Positions 1 to 11,268 of a stretch of DNA of 64,000 nt are shown piece after piece; position 1 is the stretch's first letter; each line of letters begins with the position of its first letter. The notes under the pieces are model-generated. The model was given only the letters and a program-made list of their open reading frames with translations, did not search any database and was not told the origin of the DNA. Source of the DNA: Antilocapra americana (taxonomy: Eukaryota > Chordata > Mammalia > Artiodactyla > Antilocapridae); NCBI GenBank assembly GCA_007570785.1, contig ML662466.1:1498938-1562937 (forward strand), given 5' to 3'. A program made the position numbers and the translations under genes.

Positions 1-1535
1 GAAGAGAGAAATGGTGAGAGAATGAGGTGGCCAGTGATCACTTCCCTGTGTGCTCTCCACAATCTGGGTCCCTCAGAGATGTTCACAGCATTATACTGAA
101 AAAAGAAGAGGGAGGAAGGAGACTGAATTGGCCAGAGGGAGAAAAGAGGCAATCAGATGGAAAGAGACAGATCCAGCCAATAATCAGTTATCTAAGCATT
201 CTTCACAACTCGTAACAATCAAAGAGATTCACAGAGTTGGGTAGAGAAGAAAGGGGGGAGGGGTATGATAGAGGTGATTTGGTGGGAAAAAAGGAGAGTC
301 AAAAATGGGGAGAGAGCAGTCAAGCCAGTGATCTCACTCCCAAGTAAAAATGGGTACTGAAGATTGAGTTCTTAAAGATATAATGTTGATAACAAATACT
401 CAAAAGCAAAAATTAAAAATGTAGAGTAAAGGCTGGATTCTCCCAAATACAATTATTAAAAAAAAGAAGAAAAAAAAGATAAAAGAAAGAAATATAAAAA
501 GAAATAATAAAAAAAATTAAAAAGGGAAAGGAGGAGATTAAAAAAGGAACAGAAAAATAAAAAAATTAAAAAAAATTTAAAAGGGGGAAATGATATATTA
601 AAAAAAAACAGGCTACCAACAGCAACGAAAAAACAAAGTCACTGAAATTTACTTAAAAAATAGGATTTCATGGGGTTTTTTTGGCTTGGTAATAGATGGT
701 TGTAAAAATGAAAATTGAAGGAGTTAATAATAAAAATATAAATATATAAAAATAAAAAAATAGTTTAAAAAGTTTTAAAAATTTAAAAGATGATCATAGT
801 AAAAATATATACAAGGCTTTCTCTGGAGCTGTTGCATACAGTGAGGGGTCAGTTCATTTTCAGATAGTTCCTTGGTCCAGCTTGTACTTCTCAAGGTCTA
901 TAGGTTCCTCTCTATGTAGTCGGTGCTAACTGCAGGTATTTCATCTCTTATTCTTGTCAGTTCCAAGGCAGTTCTGTCTGCTTATTTTAGCGTCTTCTGT
1001 TTGTTGGTCTCTTCAGTGTCTATTCAGCGGCTCTGGGGTTTGTCCCTGCTCCTGGCATGTGTGCTTTCCCCGCCCACACTTCTCAGGCTCTCAGTCGCTC
1101 TGCCAGGAGCAGCTGGAGGCAGCTGCTGGGGCTGCCTGCACTTCCCAGGTCTGAGCTTCCAGCGCGGTTGGGGGCTGTGTCTTTTCTCCTCTCCTGTCCC
1201 AGCCACTTGGTTTTCTTGGTGTGCATCTGGGTGTGCCTTCTCAGGTGTGTGGAGAGCTGACCTCTGGCAGTGTCTGTCCAGAATCCCAAGAAGTCTTGGT
1301 TAACAACTAATTCTGCTTGTGGTTTGGTAGCAGATGCCTCGCTGGGGTCGTGATTGTGCTTGCTGGTCTCCAGTGGGAGCTGGGCCAGTCTGCAGCCCAC
1401 AGCTGCCCAGCTCTGTGCAGCCGCCCAGCTCCTTGTGGCCGCCCAGCCCAGCGCAGGCCTTTGTTCTGTGCGCAGGCCTAGCGGTGGCTCTTCTGTGGGA
1501 AAGCTACTCCACCAGACTTGAAATTTTAAGGTGCT
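1..1535 (-). mobile_element. L1 5' UTR fragment (minus orientation)
   Basis: Read on the minus strand, this matches the 5' UTR of the full-length L1 at 41.6-48.5 kb in order: the GC-rich leader (about 1480-900), the motif around 960-1025 corresponding to 42.70-42.77 kb, an A/T-rich tract (about 800-420), and a short block at 300-340 matching the stretch just before ORF1 of the full-length copy. It extends past the left window edge, so ORF1 and ORF2 would lie outside. It carries only one copy of the module that is duplicated in the 41.6-kb element, so it belongs to a different subfamily or age class. The first 290 bases are not clearly alignable to that copy. Confidence 0.7.
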
Positions 1536-1540
1536 ACGGT

Positions 1541-4008
1541 ATGTCCTCTAGTCTTTCCCATTCTATGGTTTTCCTCTATTTCTTTGCCCTGATCACTGAG
1601 GAAGGCTACCTTATCCTTCCTTACTATTCGTCAGAACTCTACACTCACACGGACATATCTTTCCTTTTCCCCTTTGCCTTTCGCTTCTCCTCTTTTCTCA
1701 GCTATTTGCAAGGTCTTCTCAGACAACCATTTTTATTTTTTTCATTTCTTTTTCTTGGGGATAGTATTAATCATTGTTTCCTGTACAACATGATGAATCT
1801 CCATCCTTAGTTCTTCAGGTACTCTATTAGTGAATAAATTTTGTCACTTTGACTGTACAATCATAATCAATTTGATTTAGGTCATAACTGAGTGTTCTAG
1901 TGGTTTTCTCTACTTTCTTCAATTTAAGTCTGAATTATCAAATAAGGAGTTGATAATCTAAGTGACAACCAACTCCAAGTCTTGTTTTTGCTGACTGTAC
2001 AGAGCTTCTCCATCATCACCTATAAATAACATAATCTGTCTGATTTTGGTATTGAACATCTGGTGATGTTCATATGTAGAGTCATAATTTGCGTTGTTGG
2101 AAGAGCATGTTTGCTATGACCCAGTGCGTTTTCTTGGGAAAAGTTTTGTTGGCATTTGTCTGCTTCATTTCGTACTCCAAGGCCAAATTTTCCTGTTGCT
2201 GCACGTATCTCTTTACTTCTTATTTTGGCATTTCAGTCATCTATAATGAAAAGGACATTTTTCTTTTATTTTCTTTTTTTCCTCTTTGTTAGTTCTAGAA
2301 GGTCTTGTAGGTCTTCATAGAACTGTTCAACTTCAGCTTCTTCAGCTTTACTGGTTGAGACATAGACCTGGATTACTGTGATGATAACTAGTTTGCCTTA
2401 GAAATAAGAGCCCATTCTATTATTTCCAAAATTGCACTCAAGCACTGAATTTCAGATTCTTTTGTTAACTATGAGGGCTACTCCATTTCTGCTAAGAAAT
2501 TATTGCCCACAGTAGTAAATACAATGGTCACCTGCATTAGATTCCCCTGCTCCAGTCCATTTTAGTTGATTGATTCCTAATGTGTTGATGTTCACTTTGA
2601 CCTACTTTCAATTTACCTTGATCCATGGACCTAACATTCCAGCTTCCTATGAAATATTGTTCTTTACAGAATCAGACTCTCCTTCTATCACCTGTCACAT
2701 TCGCAACTGGCTATCACTTTCCCTTTGGCTCCATATCTTCATTCTTTCTGGATTTATTGCTTCAGTCTTTTCCAATAGCATACCTGGGAAGTTATTCTTT
2801 TCATATCCTATGTTTTGCCTTTTCATACTGTTCATGGTGTTCTCAAGGCAATAATACTGAAGTGGTTTGTCATTCCCTTCTCCAGTGGGCCACATTTTGT
2901 CAGAACTCTCCATCAACACCCGATCGTCTTAGGTGGCCCTACATGGATGGCATGGAACATAGTTTCACTGAGTTAGACAAGGCTGTGGCCCATGTAATCA
3001 GTTTGGCTAGTTTTCTGTGACTGTGGTTTTGATTTTGTCTACCCTCTGATGGAGAAGTATAAGAAGGTTATGGAAGCTTCTTGATGGGAGAGACTGACTT
3101 TGAGGGAAACTGGGTCTTGTCCTGATGGGTGGGTCATGCTCAGTAAATCTTTAATCCAATTTTCTGTTTTAACTGAGGCCAAACTATGGTAGGGGTAAGG
3201 AAAATAATATCCTTCTTCAATACTATTTGTACGGGCATGCTTGTATTCAGTGCCCCTGACCATTCAGGAGGATACTGTCGACCCATGCTTCCACCAGAGA
3301 CTCCAGGACACTCACAGGGAAATTTGGCTCAGTCTCTTGTGGGGACACTGTTTCTTTCTCCTGGCTCCTGGTGCACACAATGTTTTGGTTTTTGCCCTCC
3401 AAGAGTCTACACTTCCTGTGGAAGATCTGTAATCAAATCCTCCTGGCTTCCTAAGTCAAAAGGATTCTCAGTTCCTTTGTCAGCTCTCCAGTTATGGAAA
3501 TCTGTTATTGGTCCTAGAACTTTCTTAACAGTGCAATAATTTCTTTGGTATACTTATTCTGTGGTTTGTGGGTCATCTGCTCAGTGACTCAATGGGGGCT
3601 AATGGAGATCTCCTCCATAAGGGCTTAGGTTACACGTTCTGTTACTCAGGTCTGCTGCACCCAGAGCCCCTACCCTTGCAGCAGGCCACTGCTGATCCAA
3701 TCTGAAAAGGAGGCCCTCAAACACTCAAAGTCAGGACTGGCTCATTCTCTGTAGGGTCTCTGGCTTTTGGGGCACACAAAGTTTGCTTGAGCCCTCTGAG
3801 CATCACTGGTGGATATGGGGTTTGATTCTAAGTGCAATTCTTTCCCTACTACCAACTTGTTGGTGCATGTCCTTTGCCCTTGAATGTCCTTTTTTGGTGG
3901 GATCCAACATTCTCCTCTTGATGGTTATTCAGCAGAGCTCTTATTTTAGAGTTCTCAAAGGAGAAGATGAACATAGGTCCTTCTACTCTGCGCTCTTGAG
4001 AGAATAGT
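1541..4008 (-). mobile_element. BovB LINE, 5' half, inverted
   Basis: The minus-strand reading follows BovB (RTE clade) from its 5' UTR (right end, about 4008) into the endonuclease-coding part, stopping internally at about 1541. The segment 1541-3030 aligns collinearly with the plus-strand BovB at 39.9-41.5 kb. All reading frames are broken. It is followed by the 3' half of a BovB in plus orientation, which suggests a 5' inversion of one insertion. Confidence 0.8.
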
Positions 4009-4184
4009 ACTGCCCTTAAGAAATGTCCTAGGCATAGTCATTGATAAAGAGTCCAATAAACAGCAGAAGTTCAAGAAGGCAACTTCAGGAGACAGTTTCA
4101 CTCACACTCCAGATTAAATTCAAGGGAAGTTGTGAAGCTCATTGTCCTTCTGGGAGCCCACATTTGTGAGAATCACTGTAGGTG

Positions 4185-5792
4185 CTTAAGAAGAGATGGC
4201 AAGAATATGCAGAACTATACGAAAAAGACCTTAATGACCCAAATAACCACAAAAGCGTGATCACTCACTTAGATCCAGACATCCAGGAGCATGAAGTCAA
4301 ATGAGCCTTAAGTACCACCACTATGAACAAAGCTAGTGGAGGCAACGGAATTCCCAAGCTGAGCGATTTCAAATCCTAAATATGATGCTATAAAAGTACT
4401 ACACTCACTATGCCAGAAAATTTGGAAAGCTCAGCGGTGGACACAGGACTATGAAAGGTTGGTTTTCATTCCAATCTCAAAGAAAGGCAATACCAAAGAA
4501 TATGGAAACTACTGCACAATTGCACTCACCTCATACACTAGCAAAGTACTGCTCAAAAATCTCCAAGCCAGTCTTCAACAGTATGGAGACCAAGAGTTCC
4601 AGGTACTCAAGCTGGATTTATAAAAAGGCAGAGGAACCAGAGCTCGAATCACCGTCATCTGTTGGATCATAGAAAAAGAGAGTTTCGGTAAAAAAAAAAA
4701 AAAAAAAAATCTGCTTATACTTTATTGCCTGTCCCAAAGCTTTTGATTGTGCACATCATGAGAAACTGGAAAATTCTTAAAGAAATGTAAATACTTGTCC
4801 ACCTTACTTGCTCCTGAGAAATCCACATGCACGTCAGGGGGCAACAATTAGAACTGGATATGAAACAGTGGACTGCTTACAAATTGGGAAAGGAGTACAT
4901 CACAGATGTCTATTGTCACCCTGCTTATTTAACTTTCATGCAGAGTACCTCATGGAAAGGCCAGGCTGGATGAAGCACAAGCTAGAATCAAGGTTTCCAG
5001 GAGAGATATCAACAACCTAAGTATGCAGATAACATCATCCTTATGGCAGAAAGCAAAGAGGAACTGAAGAGCCTCTTGATGAGAGTGAAAGAAGAGAGTG
5101 AAAAAAGCTGGCTTAAACCTCAACACTCAAAAAATTAAGATCATGACACCCAGTCCCACCTCTTCTTGACAAACAGATGTGGAGACAATATAAATAGCTC
5201 GAGAATTTACCTTCTTGGGGCTCCAAGATCACTGCAGATGGTGACTGCAACCATAACATTAAAAGACACTTGTTCTTTGGAAGAACAGCTATGATCAACC
5301 TAGACAGCATATTAAAAAGAGACATACTTGGGGATGAAGGTCTACTCAAAACTATGGTTTCTCTGGTAATCATGAATAGATGTGAGCCCTAGACTACAGA
5401 GAAAGCTGAGAGTCAAAGAATTAATGTTTTTAAAGTGTGGTGTTGAAGATGACTCTTGAGAGTTCCTCAGACTGCAAGGAGTTCAAACAAGTCAGTCCTG
5501 AAGGAAATCAGTCCTGAATTCTCATTCAAAAGGCTGATGTTGAAGCTTCATCTCCAATACTTTGGACACTTGATTTAAGAACCGCCTCAAAAAAGACCTT
5601 GATGTTGGGAAAGATTGAAGGCAGGAGGCAAAGTGGAGGACAGAGGATGAGATGGTTAGATGGCATCACTGACTGGATGGACATGAGTTTGCAGGACCTG
5701 AGGGAGTTGCTAATGGACAGGAAAGACTGGCATGCTGCAGTCACAGGGTGTCAAGGAGTCTGACACGACGGAGGGAATGAACTGAACTGAAA
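4185..5792 (+). mobile_element. BovB LINE, 3' half
   Basis: Plus-strand BovB from just downstream of the break point of the preceding inverted half, through the reverse transcriptase region, to the standard 3' terminus at about 5790. It is riddled with stops and small indels and has an internal poly-A tract at 4690-4708. About 170 bases between the two halves (4009-4184) are not recognisably BovB. Confidence 0.8.
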
Positions 5793-5864
5793 GCATGTAT
5801 TGTTAGAAGGGAAAAATGAAAAGCAGCTATGGGAAAGTTTACTTCTTTAATTTTTCTGTTTCCA

Positions 5865-5957
5865 CCCAAATACACTGGATTGAACTCAAGGGTTCCTAAG
5901 CTTTCTCTACTTCTTGCTTTACTTCACTACTGAGCTACGAAGGAAGCCCCCCCCAAA
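5865..5957 (-). mobile_element. tRNA-derived SINE remnant
   Basis: Short minus-orientation remnant of a ruminant tRNA-derived SINE. The right end resembles the head of such SINEs read backwards. It is diverged and lacks a poly-A tail, so the family assignment is tentative. Confidence 0.4.
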
Positions 5958-6019
5958 ATGATGTAATCACTGTGCTTTACTTTGTACCAATTTTAAAATG
6001 GCACACCAGTCCAATATTA

Positions 6020-6112
6020 TCTCCTGGAGCAATCCATTGACAGAGGAGCCTGTGGGACTGCATGCCCTGAAGTCACAGAGAGTAGTGAAGCACTGAGCTA
6101 GTAACACCAGTG
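6020..6112 (+). mobile_element. Bov-tA SINE tail remnant
   Basis: Matches the second half of Bov-tA SINEs in plus orientation with several mismatches, directly abutting the GC-rich patch at 6.12 kb. Confidence 0.5.
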
Positions 6113-6119
6113 CGTGCAG

Positions 6120-6360
6120 CCACCAGAGGGAGCCATCTTCCCGCCCGCGCCCCCGGTCCCGCAGCACACGTGATGACGTGTCACGTGCTGCTGACGTCCA
6201 GCGTGCCTCACTAGTGGGCGGGGCAGACGGACAGAAGGCGCTCTCGGCCGCAAGCGAAGCGGCTGCCTTCTTGGCTCTGCATTTGAGGTAAAACAGCGTA
6301 GCAGTGGAAGGGACAGCAGGGAGAGCGGGCAAGGCCGAGGCTATGGCAGCTCTCCGTTAG
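6120..6360 (+). promoter_or_regulatory. CpG-rich promoter-like patch, candidate UBA1Y promoter
   Basis: This is the main CpG-dense stretch outside the LINE 5' UTRs. Visible motifs: a CTCF-like core at 6120-6133, a YY1-type GCCATCTT at 6132-6139, two palindromic E-boxes CACGTG at 6167-6172 and 6182-6187, CRE-like TGACGT at 6174-6179 and 6192-6197, and a GC box GGGCGGGG at 6216-6223. A possible untranslated exon ends with a GAG/gtaaaa donor near 6290. It lies about 0.9 kb upstream of the first recognisable UBA1 exon on the same strand, so it may be the UBA1Y promoter and noncoding first exon; that link is inference. No TATA box is seen. Confidence 0.5.
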
Positions 6361-6554
6361 CTGTTCAGGGGGAGGGAAGAGGAAAAAGAGCGCGTTGGCT
6401 GGGCTGGGCTTCTGCTCCACATGGAGTTGCCTGCAGAGCGGCGTGGCGAACTGGCGGGTAACGAATGGCTTCTCCCCGCTGCCCTCCCCTGGTAGCACTT
6501 TCAGGCAGGGGTTTTTAGGCCGCTCTTTTTCAGTAGGGTGTTCAGGATCTCTTG

Positions 6555-6727
6555 GGATACAGGAGGAGAAGGGGATGACAGAGGATGAGATGGTTGCATG
6601 GTATCACTGACTTAATCGACTTGGGTTTGGGTGGACTCTGGGACTTGGTGATGGACAAGGATGCCTGGCATGTTGCAGTTCATGGGGTCGCAAAGAGTCG
6701 GACATGACTGAGTGACTGAACTGAACT
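6555..6727 (+). mobile_element. BovB 3'-end fragment
   Basis: A 5'-truncated BovB tail ending in the standard BovB terminus. About 170 bp, plus orientation. Confidence 0.75.
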
Positions 6728-7122
6728 GGGATATCTTAAACTGAGCTTAAGGGACAGTGTAAGTTCTGGCGCAAGGGCATAACAGCCAAGTTCAGAGTGG
6801 ATGTTACCCTTCCTTCCCTTGGATTCCAAAATTGGACCTCAGAGCTCCAGAGGCCCCAATTTCTGCATTTAGAGACTCAAGTCTACCATATCTAGTAGTA
6901 AAAAAAAATCTTATTCCCTAGTATGTTACAGCATACCTAGCATTGTAGTGCTAGGAACTTACCCTTGTGAATAGGAAAGAACATTTGGACAATGATTCTT
7001 TGCAAATCATTGCTGAGCAGGGTTAGCTTTGTCCTATTTTATTTAGTTTGAAAATGGAAACTAATGAAAGTGTATGATTTGGGCTTAAACGTCGACTTCT
7101 ACAAACTACGTAAAAGAACCAG

Positions 7123-7187
7123 GTGGGTGACTTCTGTCACAGACATGGGATCAAGCTGGTGGTAGCAGACATTTGAGGTCTTTTTGG
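7123..7187 (+). pseudogene. UBA1Y: UBA1Y exon A
   Basis: Flanked by ...ccag and gtgagt. Encodes VGDFCHRHGIKLVVADI, then stop, then GLFG; human UBA1 has an arginine where the TGA (7174-7176) stands. Joins exon B in phase through a split glycine codon. First recognisable coding exon; nothing upstream resembles the earlier UBA1 exons. Confidence 0.85.
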
Positions 7188-7385
7188 GTGAGTGTCTACT
7201 TCTCCCTTTATCCCTATCTCCTTTCTAGCCCACGCCAGAACCCCCTGGTTCTCAGTGTCCTAATGATACTCTTAAGAAAACCAGATTTATAAGTCTGCAT
7301 GTCCACCTCTGTGTACTATCTAATTACCAGCATGATGCCTGAGTACCCAAGTTCCTGGTGTCAGTTTTGTTTTCTCCTTTTACAG

Positions 7386-7476
7386 GCAGTTGTTCTGTGA
7401 CTTCAGAGAGGAAATAATCCTCATGGATTCCAATGGGGAACAGCCTCTCACTGCTATGGTTTCTATGGTTACCAAG
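7386..7476 (+). pseudogene. UBA1Y: UBA1Y exon B
   Basis: Good acceptor (pyrimidine tract, tacag) and donor gtatgg. Open frame encoding QLFCDF...[16 protein letters not shown], very close to UBA1. Confidence 0.9.
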
Positions 7477-7583
7477 GTATGGAGTCTGGCCCCAGGCAGG
7501 CATATTTGTAGCCATAGCCCTTGTCTATGCTCTTGGTACCCTGATTCTACCTATGAGAATTTCTGTACTTCTCTTCATACAAG

Positions 7584-7716
7584 GGAAACCCTGGTGTTGT
7601 CACTTGCCTGGATGAAGCCTGACATGGATTTGAGAGTGGTGACTTTGTCTCCTTTACAAAAGTTCAGAGCATGAAAGAACTCAATGGCATCTTTCCAGTA
7701 GAGATCAAAGTCCTGG
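7584..7716 (+). pseudogene. UBA1Y: UBA1Y exon C with nonsense codon
   Basis: Encodes [11 protein letters not shown], stop, [11 protein letters not shown]... and ends ...EIKVLG. The TGA at 7620-7622 replaces an arginine codon, consistent with CpG deamination of CGA. The acceptor is the weak acaag; the donor is gtatgc. Confidence 0.85.
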
Positions 7717-7759
7717 GTATGCTAAGCCTGGGGTCAAAGGGAGAATTGTCCCTGTGGTC

Positions 7760-7805
7760 ATACATATGTATACTGAATATGTATGTGTTCAGTATACATA
7801 TGTAT
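7760..7805. repeat. Perfect 18-bp inverted repeat (hairpin)
   Basis: Arms 7760-7777 and 7788-7805 are exact reverse complements around a 10-base loop. The arms are A/T-rich and contain internally palindromic tata/catatg runs. It sits in the intron about 45 bases after the exon C donor. Confidence 0.85.
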
Positions 7806-8011
7806 ACTCCCACAGACCAAGGGGAGATAACTCTCTAATCACTCACCTGGGATTTCTAAGACACGTGTCCAAGTAGGCTTAGTTGAGAACTGTGAAATGA
7901 TCCTAGAAGCAGAAGAGATTAATACCACTAGTATTTGTTTCCATTTGGCTCATTGGCTGCAGCTCTCTTTTTTTTTTTAATTTAACTTTTAGACTATAAA
8001 AGTAAATTCTG

Positions 8012-8468
8012 GCTGTGATACATATACACAATGGAATATTACTCAACATTAAAAAAAAATTCATTTGAATCAGTTCTACTCAGGTGGATGGAACAGGAGC
8101 CCATTATTTAGAGTGAAGTAAGCCAGAAGGGAAAACAACAATACAGTATACTAATGCATATATATGGAATTTAGAAAGACGGTAGCAAGAACCCAGCATG
8201 TGAGACAGCAAAAGGAATGCAGACGTATAGAACAGACTCATGGACTCTGTGGATGAGGGCAAGGGTGGGACGATATGGGAGAATGGCATTGAAACATGTT
8301 AATTATCATATGTCTAATCAATCGTCAGTCCAGGATTGATGCTTGGGGCTGGTGCACCGAGATTTCCCGGGGGGAGGGAGGAGGGAGGGAGGAGGGAGGG
8401 GGCTCTGGAGGAGGAGCATATGTAAACCCATGGCGATATCATGTCATTGTATGGCGAAACTAATAAAA
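8012..8468 (+). mobile_element. 5'-truncated L1-BT 3' end with target-site duplication
   Basis: L1 3' terminal segment (matches the last about 450 bp of the full-length copy) ending in a short A tail. It is flanked by a perfect 14-bp direct repeat, aaaagtaaattctg, at 7998-8011 and 8469-8482. It lies in the UBA1Y intron between exons C and D. Confidence 0.9.
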
Positions 8469-8482
8469 AAAAGTAAATTCTG

Positions 8483-9279
8483 CATTGATTTTTCTAAGTA
8501 ATACTTCATCACTGTACACACACCCAATTTCATGTGTCATAAACTTCCTCAAGTATTAAAAATCTAGAACATTGTTTTTATAACTCTCAAATTAAAATGT
8601 AATTCTGTTTGAAAGTTACATGTTCTCTACATTTAGATGTGCATCCAGTATGGCTTTGCTTCGGACCAAGCCCTTTATCATGTTGTACTTTACTAGTGAC
8701 TCTTGTTGCTTTTGGATGTTTGAAATTATCTTTTATTTCAGAATGCCTGATTTTGAAAACAGAATTTTGCAGAGTGTAGCATTCTAGATTTCCTTGCTTA
8801 AAACTGGGGTTCTCTTCTTTCTTGCCTGTTTTCCCTGCAAAGTCTCTTGTTCTTTTCCTTGTTTCTTTGTATCTAATGTGCTTATATTCTCTGTCACTGA
8901 TCTTAAGCAATGGATTGATTATGATATACCTTAGTATAATTTTGCAATTATGATAAACCTTTGTGTAATTTTCTTCATGTTTCCTTTGTGATTTATGAAA
9001 TTTATACTAACTCTGAGTTCATAGCTGTATCAAATTTGGAAAATTTCTGCATTCTGCCCCCTCATTTATTTGGTGAAAATATTGCGTTGTCTACTCACTC
9101 CCCACTCCACCATCTCTTTGCAGATCTCCAGTTACATGTATTTTAATTAACTTTACTTTTTTGGTTTTCTCTTCCCTCTTTGTTGTATTGTGGATAATTT
9201 CTTCTACTTTGTTAAATCTACTACTTTTGTCTTGTGTGTTTATTTGTTAAACATACCAAATATATTAAGTCAGTGCATG
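8483..9279. other. Intronic sequence, nothing recognised
   Basis: A/T-rich UBA1Y intron sequence between exons C and D. Short open stretches show no family resemblance. Confidence 0.5.
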
Positions 9280-9495
9280 CATGCATGCAGGCTAGGTCAC
9301 TGAAGTTGTGTCCAAGACTTTGCAACCCTACAGACCATTGTCTGCCAGGCTCCTCTGTCCATGGGATTCTGCAGGTAAGAACACTGGAGTGACATGCCCT
9401 TTCCTCCTCCAGGGGATCTTCCCAACCCAGGGATCAAACCTGGATCTCTTTTAACGTCTTCTGCATTGGCACGCAAGTTCTTTCAACAGCAACAC
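9280..9495 (-). mobile_element. Bov-tA SINE (minus)
   Basis: Minus-orientation tRNA-derived ruminant SINE. The right end is the tRNA-like head with the B-box region near 9430; the left end carries a gcat tetranucleotide run at 9276-9291. Located in the same intron. Confidence 0.75.
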
Positions 9496-9570
9496 ATGTC
9501 AAGTCATAAATATATTTCATACATCAATGGAGTTTTCAGTGATCATGAATATAGTAAAGAGTGATTTGGA

Positions 9571-9572
<2 letters not shown>

Positions 9573-9605
<33 letters not shown>
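9573..9605. repeat. (AT)n microsatellite
   Basis: About 16 uninterrupted AT units followed by acacac. Confidence 0.95.
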
Positions 9606-9610
<5 letters not shown>

Positions 9611-10052
9611 TAAAAAGATACAGCTGCTTTAAGTGAAAAAAAACCGTGGAATTAATGGATCCCCAATAAGGCATGAGCAAAAAATATTTTTTTTTAAGAA
9701 ATAATGCTTCAAAGTTTATAGATTTGATTAAAACTAACTCCAGAGATCTATAATCTGGAAATTTTTGATGGGTGCCAGATAATTGTGGATTTTAGAATTT
9801 TTGAGCTACATTTTTTTGTTCTTTTCATAAGTTTTTAGTTTATCTTATCAATGTTGGATCCTGTGAGAACTTGCTTCTTTCTCTCCAGAGTGACAATTTA
9901 GACATAGAGTACCTATGCTGTTGAAAAAATCAGCATTGTGTGTGGGGGGGGGTTGGTTGTTTTTAATGAAAATATTTGTAACTGAAGTGCAACTGACTTA
10001 GAATCTTGTGCTATTTTCTACTTTATAGTAAATTGATTTAGTTGTATATACA

Positions 10053-10530
10053 TTCTTTTTTTTCAAACTTTAAAGTTTTTCTTATTAGTTTTGCCATACA
10101 GTGACATGATATGGCCATGGGTTTACATATGCTTCCCCTCCAGAACCCCCCTCCCTCCTCCCTCCCTCCTCCCTCCCCTCAGAAAAATCTCGATGCACCA
10201 GCCCCGAGTATCAATCCTGGACTGACGATTGATTACACATATGCTAATTAACATGTTTCAATGCCATTCTCCCATATCATCCCACCCTTGCCCTCATCCA
10301 CAGAGTCCACGAGTCTGTTCTATACATCTGCGTTCCTTTTGCTGTCTCGCATGCTGGATTCTCGTTACCGTCTTTCTAAATTCCATATATATGCATTAGT
10401 ATACTGTATTGTTGTTTTTCTTTCTGGCTTACTTCACTCGGGATAATGAGCTCCAGTTCTGTCCACCTAAGTAGAACTGATTCAAATGAATTTTTTTTAA
10501 TGCTGAGTAATATTCCATTGTGTATATGTA
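10053..10530 (-). mobile_element. 5'-truncated L1-BT 3' end (minus)
   Basis: Starts with a T-rich tail and reads as the reverse complement of the L1 3' end. A short direct repeat around attctttt may be its target-site duplication. Its internal part from 10311 onward is the left portion of the block repeated after the gap. Confidence 0.85.
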
Positions 10531-10757
10531 TTCTTTTATGTATTCTTTCCTGTTATAGTTTGTCACAGGGTATTGAATATGGTTTATCTATCCTGTGTAC
10601 AATAGTTTGCATCTGCTAGTCCAATACATCCAATCCAAGGAAGATGTGGATAGTGGAGAGGGAGAGTGGGAGGATTTTCCATTCTTGTTTTGGTAGTCCT
10701 GTTGATCTTGAGAGGGTGTCAATTGACAGATAAGCCTTCATCCTCTTTATCCTCTAG

Positions 10758-10855
10758 GTACCTACACCTTTAGTATCTGTGATACCTTCAATTTTTATGA
10801 TTATATCCGTGGAGGCATTGTCAGTCAGGTCAAAATAATGAAGAAGATAAACTTT
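10758..10855 (+). pseudogene. UBA1Y: UBA1Y exon D, copy 1
   Basis: Acceptor cctctag, donor gtaagt. Encodes YTFSICDT...[16 protein letters not shown], open and close to UBA1. Duplicated at 13011-13108. Confidence 0.85.
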
Positions 10856-10957
10856 GTAAGTGTGTATGGGAGGGTATACTGTAGGGTTCCAGGTATTTCT
10901 TGTTTTGTTTTGTTTTGCTCTTTTACTTCTGATATGCTGTGCTCTGTTCTCCTCCAG

Positions 10958-11104
10958 AAATCTTTGTTCAACTCACTGGCAAAGCCAGACTTTGTGATAA
11001 TAGATTTTTCTAAGTATTCTCACTCTGCTCAACTACATTTTGGATTCCAGGCCTTGCACCAGTTCTGTACTCAGCATGGCTGGCCCTCTTGGCCCCACAG
11101 TGAG
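10958..11104 (+). pseudogene. UBA1Y: UBA1Y exon E, copy 1
   Basis: Acceptor cctccag, donor gtagat. 49 codons, open; encodes [13 protein letters not shown]...GFQALHQFC and matches UBA1. Duplicated at 13211-13357 with a Trp/Arg difference at the QHG(W/R)P position. Confidence 0.85.
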
Positions 11105-11237
11105 GTAGATGGGTGAGCAAGCCAGCCTGGGTCCTTGCACCAAAGCTTCACCATTACTTCTTCATCTCTTTACTTTTTCTCTCTCTCCCTCTCTGCACAA
11201 TAGCATGACTGAGTCTTGGTTTCTTGTGTCCTACCAG

Positions 11238-11268
11238 AAGGATGCAACAGAACTGGTGACCCTAATCA
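11238..11268 (+). pseudogene. UBA1Y: UBA1Y exon F, truncated by L1, copy 1
   Basis: Acceptor ctaccag, then codons for KDATELVTLI, matching UBA1 DAAELVALA, after which L1 sequence begins. The rest of the exon is not seen downstream. Duplicated at 13491-13521. Confidence 0.8.

Noticed and set aside
923..1810. Open stretches of 105-158 codons in the first 2 kb
   Set aside because: They fall in the antisense L1 5' UTR and BovB; no independent gene evidence.
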